From: Serpula lacrymans var. lacrymans S7.9
Taxonomy: Eukaryota; Basidiomycota; Agaricomycetes; Boletales; Serpulaceae
Direction of reading: 5' to 3'
Assembly (NCBI RefSeq): GCF_000218685.1
Contig: NW_006763292.1
Location: forward strand, 1,819,685-1,883,684
DNA: 64,000 nucleotides
The position numbers and the translations under genes were made by a program. The notes under the pieces are model-generated. The model ran no database searches, was not told the origin of the DNA, and saw nothing but the letters and a program-made list of their open reading frames with translations. Shown here piece by piece: positions 36,276 through 46,429 of this stretch (its first letter is position 1; the number at the start of each line of letters is the position of its first letter).

Positions 36276-39200
36276 TTAATTTTCGGGCATAGGTTGAAAA
36301 AGAGAATTAAAAAGTTTTGAATCTATGCCTCTAAGCTTCCTAGGAGCTGAGGGATTCTTAGAATAAAACTTGCGAACAGCATCGCGGGAATTGTCCAGAT
36401 GGGCTTCTGGTTCCCACGTTCTGTCCTCATCTCCATAGCCCTTCCATAGGACTAGGAACTCTAATTTGCCACACTTCAAGTGTGCATCCACCACCCGTTC
36501 GACTTCAAATTCTTCTTCACCTTCCTGGGTGACTACAACCAGTCCGGGCCGATCTACACGCTGTCCTGGCAGCGGCCCTTTGTAGGGTTTCACACGGCTT
36601 ATATTGACCGTGGGTACTACCCTCATTCGTTTTGGGAGTTCCAGCTCCACCACATTCAGTTTGACTTCCTTAATCTGGTAAGGGCCAATCCACTTTTCGG
36701 TCAGTTTTCTAGACTGCTGATCTTTTAATTTTAAGTGGTCGGTATCTAACCAGACCAGGTCGCCGACCTTGTAGTCAGGGGCTTTAGAGCGTCTACGCTC
36801 TGCCCTGTCTTTCATCTGCTCTGCAGTTTTGAATAGCGCCTTGCGCATTTCGTTTAAGACAGACTTCATGTCTTTTGCCATGTTCTCAGCAGCCTCGTTC
36901 TTGCTTTTACCAGGTTCTACACCCATTCTGGGGAGGTACAATCTAGTAACCTCAAATGGTGCCTTTCTTTCCTGTAGCCGACAACTGTTTGATATTATAT
37001 GAGAACTGGGCTATCTTTAGCCACTTGGCCCAATCCGTCTGCCTGTCATTAATAAATATCCGGAGGTATTGCTTCAACTCCTGGTTGAGTCTCTCCGTTT
37101 GTCCATTGGTCTGCGGATGGAACACCATTGATAACTTAGGTTTGATGCCCAGCATCCGGCATAATTCTTTCGTAAATTCGCTAGCGAATTGAGGTCCTCT
37201 ATCAGAGATAACCGTTTCTGGTAACCCATGGATAGACCATACAAAATCTTTAAATAAATCTGCCGTACCCGCGGCAGTAATGGTTTTATTGGTAGGTATG
37301 AATACTACTTCTTTGGAGAAGTGATCCACTACCACCATTACTGAATCATACCCCTTTGACTCGGGCAGATCCGTCGTGAAATCAACCGATATATCCTGCC
37401 TGGGACCAGCTGGTATCGGATTTGGCATAAGTTTACCGGCCGGCGGTTGATGAGAATTCTTTGCCATGGCACATCTCAGACAGGATTTTACATATTCCTG
37501 TATGTCTTTGACCATGCCAGGCCACATGTAGTTTCTGGAGATCAACTCCATTGTTCGTTGCCACCCAGGGTGCCCAGCCACTGGAGTGTCGTGATGTCTA
37601 TCTATTGCCTTGATCCTTGCGGACTCAGGCACATAGATCTTGTCTTTAAAATGGAAGAGCCTGTCTTCCCATAAATAGTTTTCATTGCCGTCAAGGCGCA
37701 CCTTCTCTTCTGAGGAGATGCCTTTCCTGAAGACTTCCAGAAGATCGGAATCCTGCCCGATTCTAACATTGGCAACCCTTGATTGGTCTATCAAGGTAAC
37801 TCCTTTGTTGTCATCTTCGATGCCGTTGGCATGATCCTCTCTCCTGGATAAAGTGTCCGCTTTCCCCATAGAGCTTCCAGGCTTATGAATTAATTTATAA
37901 TTAAACCTTGACAAGTATACTGCGTAGCAGGCCTGTCTTCGGTTCAAGTCTCGGGCCGTCATAAAATACTCCAGATTCTTATGATCGGTCCAAATTTCAA
38001 ATTGGTGTCTAGCACCTTCTAAGTAGTGCCGCCAGTGCTCTAAGGCTCTAATGATGGCTAGCATCTCCTTGTCGTAAAATTGATAGTTGCGCTCTGTAGG
38101 TGACAAACTATGTGATAAATAGGCACAAGGCCTCCAAAGATTGTCAGGGCATTTAATTGACAGAACAGCCCCAGTAGCAAAATCAGAAGAGTCGGTTTCT
38201 AGCCGGAACTCTTTGTCTAGTTCTGGAAATGCTAATATGGGTGCCGTTGTAAACGCCTGTTTAAGCTTAGCAAAAGATTCTTGTTCTTTGGCACCCCAGT
38301 GCCAAACAATGTCCTTTTTAGTGAGATCGTTCAACGGTCTCGTGATTTTTGCGAAGTTTTCGATAAACCTTTGGTAGAAATTGCCTAAGCCAAGGAAGGC
38401 CCTAACTCCTTTGACGTGAGTAGGTTCTGGCCAATCCAAGATAGCTTGAACTTTCTCAGGATCCATCCTGATTCCGTTCTGGCCTATGATCATACCGAGG
38501 AAGTCTACTTCCTTCACTTTAAAATTACATTTTTTGGGTTTGACGAATAGGTCCCGTTCCTGTAAGCGTCAAAGGACTTCTTGCACGATCCTGTCATGCT
38601 CAGCCTCATCGTCCGACTTCGTAAATATTAATAAATTGTCAATGTAAATAATGACACAGTTCTCCATATCCGCAAAGATCTCGTTCATCATGCTCTGGAA
38701 GGTTGCCGGTGAATTGGTCAACCCAAAGAACATGACGAGGGGCTCAAAGGATCCTTGGTGGCACGTGAACGCGGCCTTCCAAGCATCTGTTTCTTTGTTT
38801 CGTACATTATTGTACCCCCATCTGAGATCCATCTTTGTCAAGATCTTGGCACCAGCCAATTTGTCTACTAGCTGACTGATCAAAGGCAGTGGATACGCGT
38901 TTTGAACCGTGTGCTCATTCACGTAATGATAGTCCATAATCATACACTTTTTACCATCCTTTTTAGGAATGAAGAACACCGGGGATGTCATAGGGCTTTT
39001 GGAAGGTCTGATGTAACCTTTCCTAAGCTGTTCATCTATAAAACTTGATACCTCATCTCTTTCTGGAGCAGAGAGTGGTATAATGTGTCCTTTTCTTGGT
39101 TTGAAGGTGTCCTTCAAATCTATAGCATGGTCCCAAGGCTTAGCCTCTGGGAAGCGCTCTGATTTATGTTTTGAACAGACTTTCCAGAAGTCATGGTACT

Positions 39201-39966
39201 CGGGAGGTACCAGCCTCTTAAACTCTTCCTCGGGTGTTACCTCATCATCGTCATCGTCGATCTTTTCTAAAGATCTGAGCCCATAAACATGACCAGCGTT
39301 TATCTTTTCAATACGCTCATTGTGACGGACATGATTTGGTTTACCCAAGTTTACACACTCCTGAGGGCAACGTGACAATGTGACAACCCCTGTCTGCCAG
39401 TCGATCTCAGGATTGTGTTTAAATAGCCAGGTCCAGCCTAGGATTAAATTAATCTTCCCTAGTTGGGTAGCCTTGGCGGTGACTTGTTCTCTGTGTCCTT
39501 GGTATTCGACCACAAAAGAACATTTGTGCGTGATGCAGCCACCCGCGTTAAGCGTACTGTCAACGTTATAGATGGGAATAGATACATCTAATTTTACAAG
39601 GGGGAGTCCAATTTGCTCCTCCCAGACCTGGTCTATGAAGATCCCTTTAGCGCCTGAATCAAGCAGTGCACTGGTTGGGTGTACTATGCCCCGGGCAAGG
39701 TTTTCCACACTAACGTCTAGACGGATCTTTTTTTGGAATAAATATGTGCGCATCAACACACGCCTTGGGATGTTGGGAAAGGGTGGCTCCAACAAAGAAG
39801 AAAAGGTATCAGAAGTTACATGTTTTTCTATTTTATTTTTACCAGAATTAAGCACCCTATTGTTTGTCTCGCCGGGGCCACGCTCCAAGGGAGACACTGG
39901 TGCAGCGGTAGTATCATTTATTTTACAGTCACATTGCTTCATACAGGTACATACTTCAGATAACAA
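36276..39966 (-). pseudogene. Gypsy pol (protease, RT, RNase H, integrase, chromodomain)
   Basis: Protease: LLDSGAKGIFID. Reverse transcriptase: KMDLRWGYNNVR and the active-site box IIYIDNLLIFT, in which the second catalytic Asp of YIDD is Asn. RNase H: RLETDSSDFATGAVL and FEIWTDHKNLEYF. Integrase: zinc-binding HHD..., core ISVDFTTDLPESKGYD, SDRGPQFAS and FHPQTNGQTERLNQEL (D,D,E present). Chromodomain: EFEVERVVDAHL...FLVLWKGYGDEDRTWEPEAHL, which marks it as a chromovirus. Breaks: a TGA at 38569-38571 (EVL/RLQ), and a one-base shift near 36960 at an A-rich run within the integrase C-terminus. The stop at 36276 lies 57 bp before the LTR. Confidence 0.92.
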
Positions 39967-40098
39967 ATTTAAAAAATCTATTTACAAATTGGGGAGCCAT
40001 CCCCGTCTTTCCTTTATTGCTCGTGCAACACCCTGGAGCAGGGGCCACTTTGTTGTGGTTTACTTCATTGTTCGTAGGAGCGAAGGCACCCAAGTGAC

Positions 40099-41159
40099 CT
40101 AAGCTCCGAACTCTTTTCCCTGGACCTTCATTTCAGCAGTTTGCTGATCGTAAAAGAAGGCCCGGATTTTGTTGTACGAACAACCAGCCAGAGTCTGGAG
40201 CCGATCGTCCGGTTTCTTGGACTCTAATTGGCACGCCTGGCGCCCTTGATTATTTTTTTGTTGAGTGGCCTGTGCTCCTTTTCTGCAGTCTCGGGACATG
40301 TGTCCCTCTTGGCCGCAATTGTAGCAGTTCCCCTTGAATCTGCGCATCTGTCCCTCTTGGACCGCACCAATATCTATGGGCCTCCCTGCCCTGGTTGCAG
40401 CCCGAATGGCTTGAACCCGTGAGAATATTTTTGATGGTTTGATGACCCAGGGCGCCTCTGGGATTCGTTGTTTTTGGTGGTGGACCCACCACCTTGGTGC
40501 ATTTGGTAAAGCTCCATGGCTCTACCAATTCATCGTACTTCCTCAGCTGCCAGGGCCAAGTTCTCGTTTCTAGTATCCTGCAGATAGATCTGTTCTGCAA
40601 TGCGAGGGTTCACATTGTATTCTAGCAGTTCCACTGCATGTTCATTTTCAAGCCCTCCTTGGATGGAAAGGGCCAGGAACCTGGTGACGTAATCATCCAT
40701 CCTCATGTTTCCTTGTTTGAAAGAATGGATTTGCTGACGTGCCCAGTCACGTTCGGCCTGTGGTTTAAAATATTTTTTGATCTCTTTCTTGAGATCGTCC
40801 CAGGTTGGCCACACTTCCGCGGTGTAGCATTCCTGCAGTCTAACTTGGGCGTATCAACCCACCACAGGTCCTTTTAGTCGAGATAGCACTGCAGTGGCTA
40901 CCTCAAAATCGTCGGCAAACGCGTCCCAGTTTGCCTTAACCCAAATTTGGAGCTTGATCCACCACTCAGTGAACCACGCTCTGTCTCCTTCGAAGGCGCC
41001 AGGGTCAGCAACGACTTCGACTTTCTTATTGAATTTCTTCTCAACCGAGGGGGTTGCCGCAGGGGGGTTTGTCTGCAGCTCGGCGAGTTGCGAAGTTAAT
41101 GTTGCAATCTGTGCATGCATGGCATGCAGCAGACCGTTCATATCTTGTTGCAACGACAT
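40099..41159 (-). pseudogene. Gypsy gag
   Basis: Nucleocapsid-like polyprotein. It starts MSLQQDMNGLLHAMHAQIATL, continues with the retrotransposon gag core (WPTWDDLKKEIKKYFKPQAERDWARQQI, NMRMDDYVTRFLAL) and ends with a CCHC zinc knuckle CYNCGQEGHMSRDC. A TGA at about 40528-40530 follows EEVR, and a further frameshift lies near 40375 before the zinc knuckle. A stop at 40099 ends the frame. Confidence 0.88.
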
Positions 41160-41678
41160 GTCGACTTGTTCTCTTTGTAAAGTAAAAAAAAGATAACTGG
41201 GGGTCCCCGCTTGCTATCTGCGGATCAACCTCTTCCCAGCTGAGTATCGGATCTCAATCTCTGACTACCCACACTATAGTATTTGAAATTTATATAAAAG
41301 GTATTCATAATAAACCCTGGTCCGAACGGTTGTCAGGGGGTGGTCCACTTCTTAAGCTGTCAACCCTTGTCCAACTGGCGGAGGCAAGTGCCCGGCCTGG
41401 TCAGAGGTATTCAAAGAAGAAGTTTTTGTATTCTAAAATCTAATCAACAGAGGTTCCACACCAACTGCTGAGCTATGGTACTCCCCTTAACGCTGGGGGC
41501 CGCATATCAAAGGTTTTGGTTCTTCTCCCAAAGCACTACAAGGCCGTCGCGAAGAGCGCACCTATCTGCTATGCGGGATATTCCCAACCAATAACCAAAT
41601 CTCCTTCACCCTGGAGTCCGGGTGCCCAGTGGGACTTTGTGCACAAACGTGCGAGAGAGTAGAAAGAGCGAGTCCTAA

Positions 41679-41698
41679 TGTAACAACCAAGAGTTACA
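41679..41698 (-). repeat. 20-bp remnant of the Gypsy 5' LTR
   Basis: The minus strand reads TGTAACTCTTGGTTGTTACA. Its last 17 bases equal the last 17 of the 3' LTR, and its first three equal the LTR start, so almost the whole LTR (about 400 bp) has been deleted while the target duplication survived outside it. Confidence 0.75.
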
Positions 41699-43264
41699 TG
41701 CATTGTATCCCGTTCCCACCGTGCCTCTCCAAGCTGCACTGACAGCTTATGAATCTTTTCTATAAGTGACTTCTTCGACATCAGCATCAGCAGTGATGTT
41801 GGCTGCAGCGGTATCAACATGGCGGCAAGGGTGGCAGACCAGGAGTTTGCAGGAGAGGGAGACTGGGCTGTGTTCCTGCTGGAATGGGATCAGGATGAGC
41901 GGGTGCAATGCGATATAGACAGCTCTGTCATGTCTTCTAGGGGTAGAGCATCCTGGCTTACTTGAAGCCAGGCCCTTACGCCCCTAGAAGACGGCTCTGT
42001 GCCATTGCTGTTGCTGTTGCTGTTGTTGTTGTTGCTGTTGTTGCTATTGCTGTTGTTGTTGTTGTTGCTGCTGCCATCGCCGTTGTCATCCAGTTCACCT
42101 GAGCTGGTTTCTGACCCATCATTGACGTTCCCCATCCCCTCAGAGCTGCTGTCTGAGTCGTGCTCGTGACAGTCGATGTGGCCAACAATTGTTGGCTCAC
42201 ACAATTGCTCTTCATCATCGGGGATAAATTCTGGGTCATCAAATGACGGGCCATCTACCCAACCCTTTGGAAATGTGTCCGGGTAAGACGCAGGGGCATA
42301 ATTAACGGTTGAAGTTGAGACACTTCGTGCATAGTCGACGGCTGAGAAGATGTTGGGGTTGAATGGGCAGAGGCCACTCTTGCACCATGCCTGAAGAACA
42401 GTGTTAGTGGTGGATGCACTTTTACGTGCCTCCCAATATTCCTTGACAACATGCTGCTGAAGAATAGATGAGTTAAATTTTGATACATATTTTTTGCATT
42501 GTTGGTACCAGGCCTTTTGCAGGGGGCCAAAAACGCCAACATCGAGAGACTGTAGGCGGTGAGTAGTATGTGGGGGGAGACAAAGAAGCTGGATATTATT
42601 CTCTACAGCAAGTGTAATCATATCCGTGGTCAAATGAGAACCGTGGCTGTCGTAGATAAGGAGGATAGGTTTGCCTGTCTTGTTCAGAGCGCGAGTCTGA
42701 GGAATAAAGGTTTTTTGAAACCATTTGGCGCACAGAAAGTCGTCAGTCCATCCATTTTCTGATGTAGTTAGACTTTGAATAATTAACATGAGAATCAAAC
42801 CAAAATTTGAAAAAAACTTACAATATTAGGGGGTGAACTTTGTAAGACTCTGCGTCGATAATTGCGCCTGCAAAAATAAAACCCGGTAGTATGTTGCCAC
42901 CAATGGCAGAAACACACTCTATGACCGTAACTAATTCTAAGTTACCCCCGTGAATCCGATAATTTTGGCGGTCGTAGCGACAGAAGAAAAAAAGGCGGCC
43001 ATTGGATTTTCGACCACCTCCGAGCTGTATCCCTTTCTCGTCCATGTTGTATACATTCTCCCAAGGTATATCGTGCTCCTCAATCACCGCCTCAAACTGC
43101 CTGAAAAAATCCTGAACCACAGGAAAGTTGAATGCTTGAGCCCGCATTGGATCGAGTGTTGACGACCATCTTGCTGCAATTTGGGCCTCATTCCTCTTGA
43201 GGAAGCGTCGGATCCATTTTTCAGACGGATACTTGCCGCACAAGTTGTAGACGTAGGGGGCGAC

Positions 43265-43324
43265 TGACAAAACCAGATAAACCCAGTCTCTGCCGAAGCA
43301 GCCATTGTTCTCCATGGAGCATAG
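43265..43324 (+). repeat. 60-bp Copia-1 LTR fragment inside the transposase gene
   Basis: It starts TGACAAAACCAGATAAACC and ends CTCCATGGAGCATAG, matching the first 60 bp of the Copia-1 LTR (46126 on) with only about four differences. It lies antisense to the transposase and replaces part of its DNA-binding domain. No target duplication is visible. Confidence 0.85.
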
Positions 43325-43553
43325 GAGCCTCATGACTAGGCAAAGCTTTCCCATTATACCTCCTGAGTGCCATATAGTAGTGTCTCAAGATCCCTAAGTC
43401 ACGACATGCTGCCTTGAGGTTTTTCGCCACACCGGTACTGGTAGCTTTGCATGCGGCTTGTATTTGTTCCTTGAGGTCCACAACATCACTGGTGGGAGGC
43501 TGTTGAGATGTCGAAGCATGACGGTGATGTCTTCTAGTCTGTATGGGAGGCAT

Positions 43554-44771
43554 GGGATATGAGGATCAGTTGGAGATAAGGGAAAGCAGTCTGTTGATCA
43601 GTCAATACTTAGTAAGTCCTAAACACTTCATCATGAGTCAGTGATTGATGTTTGCGGGATGTACCGTATCGGAGCTGGCGGGCTTTGACTCACTATCTCA
43701 GTGCGTGATTTCCTGTTTTGGTTGTCTAATCACGCCTCCATCACTGTTTTCATTTCTCCAGACGTCTCGAGGCCCCAACCAGCTTGGTAAGTATGTGGCA
43801 TTGTAGGGGATTCCCCATTGACGTTTTCTAAGACAAAGCCACCATATTCGCAACACAGGATCTGGCCAAATCTATTCATCTTTCCCTCGAAATTCGCACT
43901 TTTGGAGGTGGAAGCCTTAGTGTCAGGTCTGCCATTGTCGCCACAGGTGAGCTATCCATAAAATTCTTTCACCATCATATTTATTATACTCTATTCTATT
44001 TTTGACAAATTTCTAGATACCTGTACATATCACAACACAATGGGATCCGCACCCGTGTACAGTGATTCTGGACCTTCTGGGCATGCAACCAATCAGTATG
44101 CTTTCCAAGTATGCCTTGGTAGCTTAGTTGGTAAAGCACCAGACCATGAAGGCTGGAGTCCCAGGTTCAAGCCCTGGCCAATGCATGTTTTCTCATACTA
44201 TAAACAAATGTCATAATTTGTCAGTACATCAGTAGTTGAGCCCAAGAGCATATCTACTACCGGTTGATCCGGTGTCCAGCCGTAGTACTTACTACTTGGC
44301 AACTACTATTCAGATGTCTCCATTGTACCATCCATCACATTGCCGATGAGTCTCATTTCCTACGAGGTTCTCGCACGTAGGGAATATCCGCAATGCGATC
44401 TTATTTGAATATTCTTTCAAATTCATTGTATGACGATCATCGCGCGATTTGAACGAGAACCGCGTGATATTAATGAGCCTGTTGTTGTGCTCTTGTCGTC
44501 TTGTCGAGTCTCCTCATTGATGGGTCTGCAGCGTGTAAGACTTCTAGTCGTCATTCCACGCACATACCATCATCGCCCATCGACGCCAGCCCCACAAGCA
44601 GTGAGTTTTTGTTAGACATGAAACGCTGTGTTCGGGCCGACGAGGATCCGAGCAAGTCGGTAAAGATTATTAGTGGAACAAGAGATGGCGCGTAGATTCC
44701 AGGCTATGTAGCGAAAAGATTTAACTCATACCTATGCATCCAGAGTCAAATCCTTATCGACAGCGTCAACG
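43554..44771. other. Region between transposase and NmrA-like gene
   Basis: About 1.2 kb. The left half presumably holds the upstream end of the pogo element; terminal inverted repeats were not found. The tRNA-Met-like sequence lies at 44113-44184. The right part is the promoter of the NmrA-like gene. Short ORFs show no family resemblance. Confidence 0.4.
44113..44184 (+). tRNA. tRNA-Met-like gene or pseudogene (CAT in the anticodon loop)
   Basis: A box (TAGCTTAGTTGG) and B box (GGTTCAAGCCC) are intact, and the T arm CCAGG/CCTGG is perfect. A TTTT run follows at 44187. Problems: one C-T mismatch in the acceptor (GCCTTGG / CCAATGC), and an anticodon stem with only four good pairs (CCAG/CTGG) and an enlarged loop ACCATGAAGG that lacks the universal T before the anticodon. 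It looks like a decayed elongator tRNA-Met. Confidence 0.55.
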
Positions 44772-45799
44772 ATGTCCACAGCAAACTACCACTCCTTTGC
44801 TGTCGTAGGGGCAGGACCCACCATCGGCATCCCCATCGTACGCGCCCTGCTCGCCCGCAAGGCTGCAGTCGTCGTCCTCACACGCACAGGATCTTCAAGA
44901 GAATTGCCAGAGGGGGCTCACGTTGTGCCAGTCGATTATTCGGATGTGCAGGTCGTTACCTTGGTATTGCAAAAATACAACGTAGATGTAGTCGTTTCTG
45001 CCGTCCCTTTTGATGGCATATCGGCTCAGAGACCTCTAGCAGATGCTGCTAAAGCTGCTGGCGTTAAACTCTTCATGCCTTCAGAATATGGTATGCCAAC
45101 GGAAGGAAGTGATGGGATTTTAGGACTCAAATCGCATTTTGCTCGTGAGTATCTCGTCCTTCCTCATGAATTTCGTATACTAAAATTCATCGGTCATACG
45201 TACGATAAAGTATATCTACGGTCTATTGAGCTCCCATCAGCTCGAGTTTATGTGAGTAATTTTACAGTCATAGCTGAAACATTCACTCAATGCTTCGTCG
45301 CAGACCGGTGTATTTTATGAGTACATCCCTTGGCTGGCTGCTGTTCGAGAGACGGGTAAATTCTTGATTGCCGGAAAAGGACGCACTCCCTTCTCGTTCA
45401 CCGCAAGGGAGGATGCCGCAGGTGAGTAGTTTCCAATTCCAATTCTCTACTTCTCATGTCTCCTATACAGGTTTCGTCGCACACATTCTGACGACTCTCC
45501 CACCTTCCAAGCTCCATGATGCCACCTTTCGGATCCAAGGCCACAGGGGCACCCTGTCCGACATTGCCAAGCTCTACGCTCACATAGCACCCGTCAAGTA
45601 TGTGGATTTCATTCCCCACGAAGTCTCGGCTGCAAGAGTGAGGGAATATCTTCAGAAGAAGGTCGATTTGGGTGCTGCCAGTACGGGCTGGGATCCTTTG
45701 ACGGGTCGGGAAGGCAAGCAGCCTGCTGGGAGCTCCAATTCCCTTTGGGAGGGTCATCAGTGGAAGAAGGTGAAGGACGTCTTACATCTAAATCCCTAG
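44772..45799 (+). CDS. NmrA-like / isoflavone-reductase-type NAD(P)-binding protein
   Basis: Atypical short-chain dehydrogenase. The N-terminal Rossmann motif reads VVGAGPTIGIPIVRALLARKAAVVVLTR, followed by VDYSDVQVV and VVVSAVPF. KLFMPSEYGMPTEG is the typical NmrA segment. Four exons: the first ends in HFA near 45143, a short second exon encodes SIELPSARVY, the third gives GVFYEYIPWLAA...PFSFTAREDAAG, and the last (about 45471-45799) includes the YVDFIPHE and C-terminal region ending NP. All splice in frame. It is the only intact single-copy gene between the Gypsy/pogo block and the Copia block. Function (reductase or redox sensor) is not resolved. Confidence 0.82.
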
Positions 45800-46125
45800 A
45801 TATACACTTCGTCTTGCCTAAAACCTCTTAGACACGAGGGAAAAAAAGCATTCGAACACTGGAAGATGGAAGATATGTAAATATATTCTATCTTATAAAT
45901 TGATTATATTTTCTTAGCACGACACACGACAGGTTTAGGCGCCCGGTCTGAAATTCAAATAGGCATTCTGACTTGCAGTAAGTAAGGTCTCTGTGACAAT
46001 AATATGAAGCACGTATCGCAGCTCCTCCTATTTCCTTAGGCCCTTACCCAGCCCACTCGGCTAGCCCATGGTTAGGAAATTTACATGTATCTTAGGTGTC
46101 TTAATTTCAATTGTAAGGTACGTCA
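45800..46125. other. Spacer before Copia-1
   Basis: 326 bp of AT-rich sequence with the likely 3' UTR of the NmrA-like gene. No gene seen. Confidence 0.5.
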
Positions 46126-46349
46126 TGACAAAACCGGATAAACCCGGTCTCTGCCAAAGCAGCCATTGTTCTCCATGGAGCATAGCCACCACTCCATGGA
46201 GTAACCATTGTTCTCCTAGGAGCACAATTGTACTCCTAGGAGTCATTATACTGTAGCGAGTAGCACCTCCGACTATAAGTAGTAGGGGGTTTAGTATAGA
46301 AATACCTCAGTCGTTTCTATAGCCTCTTGGGCAGCGGCTGAGTTTCACA
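46126..46349 (+). repeat. Copia-1 5' LTR
   Basis: It starts TGACAAAACCGGATAAACCC and ends GAGTTTCACA. Four perfect 10-bp palindromes lie inside: CTCCATGGAG at 46171 and 46192, CTCCTAGGAG at 46213 and 46233. Confidence 0.88.
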
Positions 46350-46360
46350 TAATTTTATTA

Positions 46361-46372
46361 GGTTATGAGCCC
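46361..46372 (+). promoter_or_regulatory. Copia-1 primer-binding site (initiator tRNA-Met half)
   Basis: GGTTATGAGCCC lies 11 bp after the 5' LTR and is complementary to the anticodon stem-loop of initiator tRNA-Met (GGGCTCATAACC), the known primer type of Copia elements using an internally cleaved tRNA. Confidence 0.75.
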
Positions 46373-46429
46373 TGGTGCGCAAAAGCTACGCAGGAAATAA
46401 CTCTTATTTGAAACGGAAACCTCGGAACC

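Larger units (their letters stand above)
35800..41698 (-). mobile_element. Ty3/Gypsy chromovirus, decayed, nested in the transposase gene
   Basis: 5.9-kb LTR retrotransposon in minus orientation: 5' end at 41698, 3' LTR at 36219-35800. It is flanked by a 5-bp target duplication TGCAT (35795-35799 and 41699-41703). Removing the element and one duplication restores the transposase frame across the junction, so the boundaries are secure. Order on the minus strand: gag with zinc knuckle, protease, reverse transcriptase, RNase H, integrase and a C-terminal chromodomain. The 5' LTR is reduced to 20 bp. Frameshifts, stops and a mutated active site make it inactive. Confidence 0.93.
35069..43553 (-). 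pseudogene. Pogo/DDE_1 (CENP-B-type) transposase gene, interrupted
   Basis: DNA transposase in pieces on the minus strand. The N-terminal helix-turn-helix region starts at 43553 (MPPIQTRRHHRHAS). The CENP-B-like second helix part is YVYNLCGKYPSEKWIRRFLKRN, then the DDE core: NMDEKGIQLGGG, after an intron (about 42822-42766) LLIYDSHGSHLTTD, and HRLQSLDVGVFGPLQKAW. A Ser/Asn/Glu-rich linker follows, then TGA in frame at about 41908-41910, and KKSLIEKIHKL up to 41704. The gene resumes after the Gypsy element with QGHSAFMMCELAHLKDK (35794 down), has a GT-AG intron near 35415-35370 and a Pro/Ser/Met-rich tail. Further damage: a 60-bp Copia LTR fragment at 43265-43324 with loss of about 35 residues of the DNA-binding part. 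Not functional. Confidence 0.85.

Noticed and set aside
37940..37960. GGTTCAAGTCTCGG looks like a tRNA B box
   Set aside because: It lies within the Gypsy RNase H coding region and no cloverleaf can be drawn around it.
44255..44290. CCGGTTGATCC resembles the start of small-subunit rRNA
   Set aside because: Only about 11 bases agree and the following sequence does not continue as rRNA; it is a short hairpin (ACCGG/CCGGT).
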